This document shows, piece after piece, positions 48,201-60,137 of a stretch of DNA of 64,000 nucleotides (its first letter is position 1; every line of letters begins with the position of its first letter). Under the pieces are notes generated by a model. It saw only the letters and a program-made list of their open reading frames with translations, ran no database searches and had not been told where the DNA came from. The DNA comes from Silene conica (taxonomy: Eukaryota; Streptophyta; Magnoliopsida; Caryophyllales; Caryophyllaceae). The stretch is from positions 53,279,048-53,343,047 of the forward strand of contig CM055311.2 in NCBI GenBank assembly GCA_029255685.2, in the 5' to 3' direction. The position numbers and the translations under genes are program-made.

Positions 48201-49799
48201 AGGTCCCTTCAAGGAAATCTTCTTTTGGTGGCAATCGATAAAGGCCCTATACTTCCCCAACCAGTCCATCCCTAGGATCACCTCAAAACCCCCTAGCGGA
48301 AATTCTATGAGGTCACAATAGAAAATTGCTTCCCCGTTTTTGATTGGTACACTTCGATAAACTCTACTACAGGTGATTGACTCCCCTGAGGGTATGGTCA
48401 CTGAGTCCGCGACTAAGTCGAACCTCTCAAGTCCCAAAACTCTAGCATGCTCTCTAGACACAAAAGAATGGGTCGCACCGGAATCAAAAAGTACGAAGGT
48501 AGGTCTAGATTTTACAAGAAAAGTACCAGTAACCACATGAGCATCCTCCTGAGCTGCCTGCTTTCCCATGGCAAAGAGTTTTCCACTGGACTTGACTCCA
48601 CTCTGGCTGGCAGAAGATGTCCCAGCCTGCTGATTTTCTTCCGTCCCCGTCTTGTGATTGTTCCCACTCCCATTGTACTGATTCTGGTATGAACGGTTCT
48701 GATTGTTATTATTGTAGTTCCTCTGATAGTTGCTGCTGCCTCCAGACTTCGTACCCCCACCATAGTTTGTCATGGGTGTGCGATAGCCACTGCTACCATA
48801 GGACTGAGTGCGAGATCCCTGGTATCCGGATGTAGATGTACGATAGCCCCCGGACTGGTTTCCTCCAGATGAACGACACACCGCCTGCTTGTGTCCCGTC
48901 TTTCCACAGCCGAAGCAAACTATTCCTACAGAACCACTGCCGGAACCTCCACTCCTGAAGTTGCCCCCACTCTGGTTTCTCCCACCACCAGAGGCACTAC
49001 TCCCGAAATACCCACTGTACTTGTTAGTACTTTGCTTTTTCGATCCTGAACCCTCAGTTACTGATTCAGCCTTCCTCTTTTCTGACTTGTACTTCTTATC
49101 CTCCTTGATCATATCCGAAAGCCTCTCCGCCGCCCCAGCCCTTAAGTAGATGTCACGGACTGTGGTGGGCGGAGCTGCAATCAGTCTCTTCTTGATGGCG
49201 ATTGATAACCCCCTCTCAAATTTCATTGCTAGCATGGCATCGTCGAATCCCATGTTTCCCATATAGTTCGCCAACTGGATGAATTTCCTGTAGTAAGCCT
49301 CTACAGTCATGTCCTCCGACATCTTGAATGTATCGAACTCCTCCCTCAACTTGCTCTTTTGGAATTCTGGTAGAAACACCTCGTACCAAATCCTCTTGAA
49401 TGCGACCCAAGCAACAAACTCGGTCCCATCCTCTCTAGCTGCCTCTCGAATCTCTCCTTTATTCCCGGTCCACCAGTCTCCAGCCAGTCCCCTCAGATAG
49501 TGGGCTGCTTGGTCAACCCTTAGTTCTTCGGGGCAATCCACCTATTCGAATAAGTTACTGAATTCTCTGCACCAGGCTCCCAGCAAATGAGGTTCCCCCT
49601 CCCCGGTGAATTGGGTAGGTTGGTGCCTTGCGATTATCGTGCTCATCTTAGCGGAGTCCATACGTTTGGCCTTTAGAGCCGCATTCTCAGCTAGTAATCG
49701 GTCTAACTCCTCTTGTGTGACGTTTGCGGCATTGTCTCTACGCGGAGGCATACTATAATACAACAGAAAGAATGAGTCCCTACTTGTGTGGGCACACAT
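45210..49799 (-). pseudogene. gag-pol: gag-pol of Gypsy element B (broken)
   Basis: Minus strand, same order as A: gag start (MPPRRDN near 49750), zinc knuckle [14 protein letters not shown] (about 48.9 kb), protease [10 protein letters not shown] (about 48.48 kb), reverse transcriptase (about 47.95-47.4 kb, FIDDILVYS near 47.49), RNase H (about 47.05 kb), integrase (about 46.4-45.8 kb) and chromodomain-like end (about 45.3-45.2 kb). Most of the length is open. About two or three breaks; a fossil. The last third is duplicated in unit 1. Confidence 0.92.
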
Positions 49800-50289
49800 T
49801 TGGGTTAGGGCTAAAATCCCTAAACGATAAAGTCTAGCATCAACTATCAGATTGAGTAATCATAAAACTGTAACATGGCTCGGGATCACATAACCGCATA
49901 TCACTAGACATGATGAGAAAGGAAATGAAAGCATTTACTGACATGTTTCAAGATACTTCACATAACCACATTCATGTACCCCTTTATTCCCACAATTAAA
50001 TGCCTTCATGTTTATGCCCCTCCCGGCTTTTCTAATTAATTAAATATACTCAAAGTTTGCATGAAATACTTATCAGAACATACCATTACTTCCATTCATC
50101 CTACCCCTTTTCTCTCGTATATTCACTATGGGTTCCCGGGTAAAACTGATACGGCCAATGGTTCGGTGTGAGGGGGCCCCAGACTCATACTTTGCCTTTA
50201 GTGTGCTCCTAACAGTTCTCCCGGGGGTTCATTTTATTTAGACTCTCCTACTTTCATTGGGTTCATTAGTTTAGGCCTGAGGATCGTTC
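49800..50289 (-). other. Leader of element B
   Basis: Untranslated leader matching 28912-29460 of A in reverse orientation. No gene was seen. Confidence 0.7.
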
Positions 50290-50301
50290 GTTCTGAAACC
50301 A
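50290..50301 (-). other. Primer site of B (tRNA-Met-like)
   Basis: The minus strand resembles TGGTATCAGAGC but is imperfect. It lies 3 bp from the LTR at 50305. Confidence 0.7.
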
Positions 50302-50304
50302 CTT

Positions 50305-51360
50305 TGTAACACCCCCATTTATTTAAGGGCCTCTACTAGGACTCCTCAGATAAATAAAGGTGTTACCATCTCGGTTTCCCGAGGCAGTAGATACAAAGGA
50401 AGATAAACAGTACTTTAAATTAAATTTAACTCAAACATGTTCTTACATAAAACTGTCCTGATAAAATAAACTGTCCTGATAAAATAAAAGTACAACTCAT
50501 AAACTGCTATTATGTGGTCTAGACTCTAGGCAGGTCCGGGTCCATGCTTCTCCCTTCCCTAAGCTCCCATAGTCTTTAAACCTGTCAATATGCTCCCCAA
50601 TAATTTGGTTCATCACAGGTGATCACGAGTACACAGGGTCAACCACGAGGTTGAGTAGAGAAAAACTGTAAACAAACCACATTACTATAAATAGAAAACC
50701 GATCATCTCCACTCCGAATCACAAGACCCATTAACTCCGCACCGATAACAAGACCCATTATTTCCACACCAATCACAAGACCCGTTATCTCCGCACCAAT
50801 CACAAGACCCATTATCTCCACACCAATCACAAGACCCATTATCTCCGCACCTTTGTTATCACAGTATGATATAAATGCACATTATAATGATCACATGATA
50901 ATATATAACAAACATGCTTGACATCAATTATGAACGGTTTACACATCATCATATATCAATAGTTTCCCCTACCTCAAACTGCAGAAGGAAAAAGGCAAAT
51001 ACGAAACTGCTCCTAAAAATGCTCCACGCGAAAACTTCCACCTAGATACGTATATATATGATTAATAAACTCCCTAATTCTCGTAATACGTGTACACATT
51101 CTATTTATAGACACTTCCTATATTTAGAAAGCTTCCCAACCACCGGGTTACCCAAAATAGTAACTTTCTAAATATAGTAACTTCTAAAAATAGATACTTT
51201 GGTTTTGAAATTCAAATCATTCAAAATATTAATTAAGACCCATATTAAAATTTACCATAAAAACTCATAAGATCATCTAAATCTTTACCATAAATAAAAT
51301 ATTACACCATAATTATTAATTATATTAACCATAATTAACAACTATTTTAAAACTACTAAA

Positions 51361-51392
<32 letters not shown>

Positions 51393-52426
51393 CAAAAGAC
51401 GACTCAACAGCCCTCACCAGACCCGTGACTCCAACCCCTTCGCACCACCATCCACCACCCTTCGAACACCAACCACCACCACATCCCGACACCACTGATT
51501 GCACTCCCCCCCCCCTACGACACCATGAATCCCGTAGCCGACCGCCGGTGAGTCAGACCAGACCACTAACTCAGGCCTGTGCCGCGTTTACCGTTCCCAT
51601 TCTCCCTGAAACAGACCCCACTCGACAGCCCTGTTCAACCCTTAACAACACCGTGACTGCCACCCCAACACCCTCCTGACACCAGACTCCTTAACCGTGG
51701 TGGTACCACCGCATCGACCTCCCCCGAGTCAGCGGTGGTGCCACCCCCAAACAACCAGACCCATGAGCATACAAGACACGCAGACAGAAACACGAACTAA
51801 CCACCCTATTCGACACCGACTAAGCCACCCATACCCGCCGTGACAACCACCCAACTACTACCCTGACTACTACCATGTTGACTGTAACAACCAGACACAA
51901 AAACATTGATACGCAACCCAACGAAAAACAACATAAAACCTGTAAAAGACACCGCAACCCAGATTACATAGTATGAAACGAAAACATCCATTTCTGCAAC
52001 CCTTTTTTATACCCTGATCGACGCCCACCACCGACCAACGACCACAAGATAACGTGTTATACATGTTCTTTACATGACTCATTACGACCTTAAACCACAA
52101 GCAACCAGAATTAGACGAAATATAAACATAAACAATGTGGCAAAGATGACATAAATCCGACAGGTGTTCTTAAACATGTGTGACATACCAGATCTAGGTC
52201 CAGAACGAACCACCGTGAACCACCCTACAACCACCGCGGACAGGCTCTTTCTTCTCTCTGAAGTAGCGGCTAGGGTTTTGTGTTTTAAGATCTTGAATTG
52301 CGTGCCTAAGGTTAGGGTAGAGAAGGGCTTAAATAAGGCGGCAGGGATGTGTGTTTGCTGAGTTTACCTATCTCCTACTCGTGGGCTGAACTTTGCACGC
52401 ATAACGAGGCCCATGGCCGTGTTGCC
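50305..52426 (-). repeat. 5' LTR of element B, inner part
   Basis: Homologous to 42750-44860 with about 1% difference by eye, including the 27-bp repeats and an AAT run near 51360-51390. It is interrupted at 52427 by Copia C and resumes at 62082. Confidence 0.9.
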
Positions 52427-53428
52427 TGTGGGGAATATAACATGTATTCACCCTAAACTTGCAGGATTATAATGAAAATTACAGTTGTGATTATAGTCAT
52501 AAGATAAATAAAAACATGAATAGAGTACAACCTTTAGTCCTTGTGCGAAAGGCCTAAGAACAGGAATTAACACAAATTCCCTCCTATAACTTGCACCCAA
52601 GACTTTGTTTGAGACGATGCTGCGTGTGCTAGAAAGGCTCTCCAATTTCCTTGCAATATGGGGAGAGTTATTGAGGTTTTACATGTGAGATCTGAGTTTT
52701 GGGAGAAGAATGCTCTCAAAACCCTAATTGTGAGAATTGTGATTCAACAGTTAACCAAGAGTCCTGACATAAGGAGAAGGACTCTCCTTATGTAGCCCTA
52801 GGTCGGCCGGCCGAATGGGTATGGGGTAAGAGTGGGCTTTTTCCACTCTTACCTTATTCCTTTGCATGATTCGACCCGATTTGCTAAAATTATAATTCGC
52901 GGGTTTTATTATAAATCGCATACGTGTTATCAGATATTAATGCAGTCGATGTATTAATAATGGTCTGATAAAATTACGATATTGTATAATTACCCAAATT
53001 AATATAACTGTTTATATTAATACGCGAAATTAATATTTAATTAAATATAACCGTTTATATTTAATTTTACGAATTAATCATGTAATCCGTATTAGCTAAA
53101 ATTATTTAATCCGTATTAAATAATAATCTCAACATCTCATTGACTAATTTAATAGTGAATACCTCTGACTAACTGTTTAGTCGTATTCGGCATAAATGTG
53201 ACTGTATTTTCATACCTTCACATCTCTCGAACGTGTCCTATAGGTGTGACGTATAGGGACCAGTTGATCACCGCCATCTGTATGACAGTAACGTCAAACT
53301 TATCTAGCAAGCCAACCGTTATTGATAAACGTGGATCAACTGGTAATAATACAGAAGTATGCCCTTGTGATCCTTAAAGAGATTTAATAAGTCATTGTAC
53401 TTAATTGTCAAGGACACCAGCCCCAACA
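52427..53428 (-). repeat. 3' LTR of element C
   Basis: 1002 bp; on the minus strand TGTTGGGGC at 53428 to ATTCCCCACA at 52427. It contains GGTCGGCCGGCC at about 52801. Confidence 0.92.
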
Positions 53429-53525
53429 ATCTCCCACTTGTCCGTACAAGGGTATGTGCAATGACGTTATCACACTACATGTGGAGGACACAAGGCTCCA
53501 ACAAACTCCCACTTGTCCGTACAAG
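53429..53525 (-). repeat. Duplicated PPT/LTR-start junction of C
   Basis: CTCCCACTTGTCCGTACAAG occurs at 53431 and again at 53506, 75 bp apart, each preceded by a CCAACA-type LTR start. On the minus strand each is a hairpin (CTTGT / ACAAG) followed by the purine run GTGGGAG. Confidence 0.85.
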
Positions 53526-54291
53526 TGTAGGTGCGATAACCGATTCTCATATTCTTTTAAAATTTCTCCCACTCAATGTAAGACAATTTGCAAATCCGCA
53601 TTCGCAAAGGCCGTATCTCACAAGCGATCTGTATCAAGAGTGGTTTCCCCGACTAGAGAGTAACTTAACTGATAAAACGAATCTGTATTCGAGCATGGCC
53701 ATGCATTTCAGTTACTACTCCTCGAGTGGCCCTGAGAAATGATAAAATCCTGATAAGGGTTTGGATATTTCCTTCAACTCGAATCCTGCCGATATCGCGC
53801 AGCATGAAATAACCCAGAAAAAATCCTCTTGGCCCCTTTTACGGTGACCGTGGGAAAGAAACCAAAGTTACCCAAAATCTGCCTTAATCTCAAGAGACAG
53901 TTGAAAGTCAAAAGACTCGACTCTAAGGAACACTATGGAGGTCCTATCCACGACCCGGCACCCAATGTTATAAAACATTTAGGACTCCATAACGTTGTCA
54001 CGGGGTGTCCTACGAGATATCCGTATAACTCGCCTTTGTGATTGGTCAGTCAGCCGCGTGACTTATGGCTCGTTGAACCCACCATCAACCAACGTCACAA
54101 AATGATTACCTGACTTATCAGCTCAAGTGGGTAATCAAGGACTAAAACGATGTAATGTTATTCAGTTCACTTTGTGGTGTTCAAAATTGGCGTACAATTC
54201 CACATGAAAAACAAAACATTATATATCATAACAATGAGGTTGAATAGAGTACACGAGAAAATGAATTATTACATGAATTCATAAAAGAGTA
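53526..54291 (-). other. 3' untranslated part of C
   Basis: About 770 bp between the end of pol and the PPT. No gene; short plus-strand ORFs (53395-53742, 53829-54041) are chance. Confidence 0.6.
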
Positions 54292-57200
54292 CTACAACTT
54301 AGGAACACAGCTAATTTTTATGGAATGAATGTGCCCTTCATGCTTATCACGTGGTAATGCTTTAGTGAGAGGATCAGCTATGTTGTCATCCGTAGCGATC
54401 TTATCAATGAAAATCTCCTTTTGCTCCACGTAATCTCTGATTAGATGAGCTTTCCGTTGTACATGCCTAGCCTTGTTGCTAGACTTATGCTCCTTAGCTT
54501 GGAAGATGACACCTTTATTATCACAATAAACGGTGATTGGGTCATTCGAACTAGGCACTACTGATAGTCCTTGTAAGAATTGACGCATCCATATTGCTTC
54601 CTTAGCTGCTTCTGAGGCGGCATAGTACTCGGACTCAGTCGTAGAATCTACTGTAACACTCTGTTTAGAACTTTTCCAGCTGACAGCAGCGCCATTAAGA
54701 GTAAAAACGAATCCAGACTGAGATTTCGAGTCATCTCGATCCGTTTGGAAGCTAGCATCTGCGTAACCCGTGGCGCAGAGCGTCGAGTCGCCTCCGTAAG
54801 TCAATCCCCAATCTTTAGTCCTCCGTAGGTACTTAAGAATGTTTTTCACGGCCATCCAGTGTTGTTCACCTGGATGAGCTTGGAATCGACTTGTCATACT
54901 CAATGCATATGCAACGTCAGGACGTGTGCATATCATGGCATACATGATCGATCCTATTGCCGAGGCATAAGGAATCCGACTCATGCGCTCTTTCTCTTCC
55001 AATGACTTAGCTTCTTGAGTCTTGCTCAAGTGAAGCCCAGGAGTCATAGGAAGGAACCCCTTCTTGGAGTTCGTCATGCTGAATCTCTTTAGAATCTTAT
55101 CTATATAAGACTCCTGATTGAGAGACAACATCCGTCGTGATCTATCCCTGTAGATACGGATGCCCAAAATTCTTTGTGCCTCTCCCATATCTTTCATCTG
55201 GAAATGGTTTTTCAACCATGCTTTAACCGAAGATAGGAGAGGTATGTCATTCCCGATCAAGAGTATGTCGTCGACATACAGTACTAGGAATACAATCTTG
55301 CTCCCACTCGACTTGATATAGAGACATGGTTCCTCGACTGATCGAATGAATCCATTCTCTTTTATCACTTGGTCGAAGCGATGATTCCAACTCTGTGATC
55401 CTTGCTTAAGTCCATAGATGGAACGCTTAAGCTTGCAAACCTTCTTAGGATGTTCTGGATCAATAAAACCCTCGGGTTGTACCATGTACAACTCTTCCTC
55501 TAAATAACCGTTTAAGAAGGCGGTTTTAACGTCCATTTGCCATATTTCATAGTCATGAAATGCGGCTATCGCTAAGATAATCCGAATGGAACGTAGCATG
55601 ACTACGGGTGCAAAGATCTCATCGTAGTGCAAGCCTGGCACTTGGGTGAAACCTTTAGCAACTAGTCTTGCCTTATGGATATCTTTTTTACCTTCCAAGG
55701 CATGCTTTATTTTGTAAAGCCATTTGCATTGAAGGGGACGTACCTTTGCAGGTAGGTCCACAAGATCCCACACGTTGTTCTCATACATGGAGTCCATCTC
55801 GGATTGCATGGCTTCTAGCCATAGCTTTGAGTCAGAACTGGTCATGGCACCTTTATAGGTTGTGGGTTCATTACCCTCTAGGAGTAAGACGTCATCCATA
55901 TCATGTTCCTCGACCATACCAATGTATCTGTCCGGAGGAATGGAGACTCTTCCCGACCTCCTAGGTTCCTCAGGAATATCTACCGCAGCCTCGTTTGAAG
56001 GAACTGTTTCCTCCAATGGTTGCTCGGTAGTTGGTTCTTGAACCTCCGATAAGTCGAAGGTTCTATTACTCGACTTGTTCTCGAGAAATTCTTTCTCTAA
56101 GAACGTCGCACTAGCCGCAACAAAAACACGTTGTTTGGTTGGCGAGTAGAAGTAATGACCAAATGTTCCTTTTGGATAGCCTATAAAGTATGTCTTGACC
56201 GATCGCGGGCCGAGCTTATCCTCGTGTCTCCACTTGACATAAGCCTCGCAGCCCCAAACCCGAATAAAGGACAAGTTAGGGACCGTTCCCTTCCATAATT
56301 CGTATGGAGTCTTGTCAACAGCTTTAGACGGACTTCGGTTAAGTATTAGAGCGGCCGACAAAAGAGCATAGCCCCACAATGAATCAGGCACAACGGTGTG
56401 ACTCATCATGGATCGAACCATATCGAGTAGAGTTCGATTTCTCCGTTCGGACACACCATTTAATTGTGGTGTTCCAGGTGGAGTCAATTGTAGAACGATG
56501 CCACAGTCTTTAAGGTGTTGATCAAACTCGTGTGAAAGATATTCACCACCACGATCAGAACGAAGTGCTTTAATCTTTCTTCCCAGTTGGTTCTGTACCC
56601 GATTCTGGTATTCTTTGAACTTGTCAAAGGATTCACTTTTGTGCTTCATTAAGTAGACATAGCCATATCTACTCAAATCATCCGTGAAAGTGATGAAATA
56701 CCTATAGCCTTCTCGTGCGTTGATCGACATAGGGCCACATACGTCCGTATGTATGAGTCCTAATAAGTCGACAGCGCGCATTCCAACACCTTTGAAGGAA
56801 ATACGAGTCATCTTACCGATGAGACATGATTCACACGTGCCATATGATTCGAAATCAAAGGGCGATATAGCTCCATTCTGTATGAGCTGTTTCACGCGTT
56901 TCTCATTTATGTGTCCCATACGACAATGCCATAGGTAAGTTTGATCTTTGTCACCTACCTTTAATCTCTTGTTATTCACATGTAATATCTCGGTGGTTTG
57001 ATCTAAAACATAAATTCCATTCATGGAAACTGCCTTGCCATAAATCATATTGTGTAAGGAGAAAATACAGCTATTATTCTCTATTACAAATGAAAAACCG
57101 AGTTTGTCAAGCGCAGAAACTGAAATAATGTTTTTGGACAAACAAGGAACATAATAACAGTTATATAAAGATAACTCGAATCCACTTGGAAGCTGGATCA

Positions 57201-58323
57201 CGTATGTTCCCCTCGAGATTGCAGCCACACGTGCTCCATTCCCGACACGCAGGTCAACCTCACCCTTGATTAGGGGTTCTTGGTTTCGGAGGCCCTGCAC
57301 ATGATTACATAGATGAGAACCACAACCAGTATCTAGTACCCAAGTTCCGTAACTTGCATGGTTAATCTCAATCATGTGAATAAAAGAAGAAGAAGACATA
57401 ACAACAGGAGTAACGCGGCCTGCCTTAATGTCCTCACGATACACGGGGCATGAGCGCCTCCAATGCCCAGTCTTGTGGCAATGGTGACATTCCATGCTAG
57501 TATCCTTGCTCTTTGTTTTGCCCTGTGAGTTGCTTGACTCACCTGGCCCACTCTTAGTAAATCCTGACTTCTTAAACTTGGGCTTGCCTACTGTTAGGTC
57601 GCCCTGAGCTTTAGCTTTGCCCTTACCCTTTCCCTTACTGGAAATCATGAGAACATCTTGCTTCACGCTCCCACTTAATTTCAGATCCTTCTTGGTCTGT
57701 ACGAGAAGGGAGTGGAGCTCATGAGGAGTCTTCTTCATGTCGTTCATGTAATAGTTGGCCCTGAAGAGGGCGAACCCATCATGAAGCGAATGAAGCATTC
57801 GATCAACGATTATGTTCTCACTGATATTGCAGTTTAGGGCCTCCAGTTTTTCGATATTCTCAATCATGTGAAGAATATGTGGGCTAACTGCTTGGCCCTT
57901 CTGGAGTTTCGCCTCAAAGAAGCGACAGGTATGCTCATAAGAAACGATTCTCGGAGCCTTTGAGAATTCGTTTGTGAGCGTGGTGAAAATCTTGTTTGCA
58001 CCATGGGCTATGAAGCGTCATTGCAAATTTGATTCCATTGCATAGATGAGTACGTTCTTTATCGCACCCGCTTCCATGACGAAGTCGCTATGAGCGCGAA
58101 CTTCGTTAGCTCTAGCTCCAGTTCCTGGGTGTGCCGGAATTGGCTCAGTTAAGTACTTAAGCTTTCCGTCAGCTATGGCAGCATTCCGTAGTGCTGCCTC
58201 CCAGTCAGAGAAGTTTGACCCATCATTCCTCAGTCTAGTAGACTGATTCATGGAGTCCATGAAGGCTTTTAGCCAGGATTCACGTGCTAGCTTGGCACTT
58301 GGCATTGGGTCTTCACCAGCCAT
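54292..58323 (-). pseudogene. gag-pol: gag-pol of Copia element C (broken)
   Basis: Minus strand. The gag starts with MAGEDPMPS at 58323; the zinc knuckle CHHCHKTGHWRRSC is near 57.48 kb. Protease (VLDTGCGSHLC, near 57.33 kb), integrase with HHCC finger (about 56.93-56.82 kb) and core (about 56.75-56.4 kb, RSDRGGEY), reverse transcriptase (about 55.75-55.2 kb, YVDDILLIG near 55.26) and RNase H (about 54.76-54.35 kb) follow in Copia order. The main frame is 1191 residues and contiguous. About one or two breaks near the gag; a fossil. Confidence 0.93.
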
Positions 58324-59675
58324 TTAGTTATACAGCAGTTTAATTGAACGTGTTCTACACTGAAAAGAAGATAAAACAGAACCATATAAGCAACTCATTG
58401 TTGTGATTTAAGTCTATATTAAATTGAAATTTAAACTCGTAGACTCAAGCATTTATATAATTGATCTCCCTCAAGAATTATATAAACGATCCCAAGACTC
58501 AATTTCCGTATATTGATAAGCCCACAGCTTGGCTAATTCCACCATTGGAACTCTTGGTCGATAGATTTCCGTAAATCCTATCTATTAGTCCATCTCAGTC
58601 GCTAGATATTATCGAGTGACCATGATGTTGAGATAAAATAAATCATCTGTTCCCACTTACCCGACGTAGAAGGGGTCATATTATGCCTACCGACGAAGAA
58701 GGGATTCATGGGAGGCTGATTTATAAAGACTATTCTCAATTTTTGGTTATACGAGGAAGACCCCATCAACTTATATTTATTCATATTAAGTGAACTAAAA
58801 TCTAGCATATGCGTGAATGAATTAAATTAAGTGATGGCTTTGCAATTGACATGTGACATCTGTATTGTCACAGAAAACTAACGCGTAACCTCTACATGAG
58901 TCAGTTTTCAGGCATGTTATAGGTGGTTTGGTTTTAGGCGGAATATGATGCAAGCTATTATCGATGAAAGCATAAAATAAATGCGATAAACGTAAATAAA
59001 AGTCCTAGTGTGGCCTATCCTACCAAAATAAACATAAAACAACTTGGAATCCACCGTTGGACCCTAGAAGCTTGTCTTGATGTTCCATCTTGGTCCATGC
59101 AGCGGGAGTGAGCATCCGGTCTCCGTCTTTGGTCTTCACAAAATTACTAATTTAAATTACAAATATAACCCTATTTACATTCTAATTTAAATACAAAAGT
59201 AATTACATGGCAAAAACCCAAAACGGAGATTCAAGATCTCAAAATTACAAGCAAGACTGTGTTCCATCATTACGGTAACACAATCTACTAAGGCCACACT
59301 AAGTTACAACCGTTTGCAAAAATTAAATACGTTATTGAAAGCATTCAAGGCATTCACAAGACGATAAATAAAATGCATCAACTAAATAAAATTCATACAA
59401 GACATAATACTGTTATTATGATTAATAAATTTTTACCAAACCACCTTACGGGATTAAAATTATGTGATTATACCGTTTTAATCACCCAATTTTAATAAAT
59501 TTATAATCCTATTATCTTAAACCGTTTTAAAATAATATGTACCATACGAGGGTGAACCGTTTCACAAAATTAATAATATACTATTTCCGTATATAGTATA
59601 TTACTAAAGGCCATGTGAAAATAAAACATGTTATTTTCGAAAAATAAAAAAAAATGAGTCTGTTACAGGGGGGGA

Positions 59676-59780
59676 GGTCGACCGACCTAAACACGTGGTC
59701 GACCGACCTCCAGTCGAGAAACAGAAACTTTCTGCAACAGCAAAATCGGTCGACCGACCTATCAATTAGGTCGACCGACC
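59676..59780 (-). repeat. Two box pairs in leader of C
   Basis: GGTCGACCGACC starts at 59676, 59697, 59748 and 59769; each pair is 21 bp apart, with different 9-bp spacers. Confidence 0.95.
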
Positions 59781-60016
59781 AATAGGCAGTAAAAACGAAT
59801 TTCAGAAAACGCAAAATAACGCTGCACCTTTTGAAATCAAAACAAGTTTTAACCTTTCAAACTTTGATTAAAACAAGTAAATCAAAATTAACATCAACAA
59901 GGGTTCACATATTGTCAAGAATATCGATTAATTAACAATATGTAAACAGGAATCGAAAAACAAGATCGATTACTCACAAAAGAAAAACTTTCGAAACAGA
60001 AACAGACACAGGAGGC

Positions 60017-60049
60017 GGTCGACCGACCGCAACAGGAGGTCGATCGACC
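60017..60049 (-). repeat. Third box pair in leader of C
   Basis: GGTCGACCGACC at 60017 and a one-base variant, GGTCGATCGACC, at 60038; 21 bp apart. Confidence 0.9.
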
Positions 60050-60123
60050 GACTCAGCGACAGAAAACGGTTTTTCAGGTTTTAAAACTTATGAAAAACAC
60101 AAAAGTAAAATTTTCATGGCCTG

Positions 60124-60135
60124 GCTCTGATACCA
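60124..60135 (-). other. Primer binding site of C (tRNA-Met)
   Basis: The minus strand reads TGGTATCAGAGC, 2 bp from the LTR at 60138. Confidence 0.92.
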
Positions 60136-60137
60136 CT

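Larger units (their letters stand above)
58324..60123 (-). other. Leader of Copia C
   Basis: 1.8 kb with no credible ORF between primer site and gag. It carries three 12-bp box pairs (59676-60049). Confidence 0.6.

Noticed and set aside
53395-53742. Plus-strand ORFs with repeated PLVRT phrases
   Set aside because: They read the duplicated PPT/LTR-start junction of Copia C on the non-coding strand.
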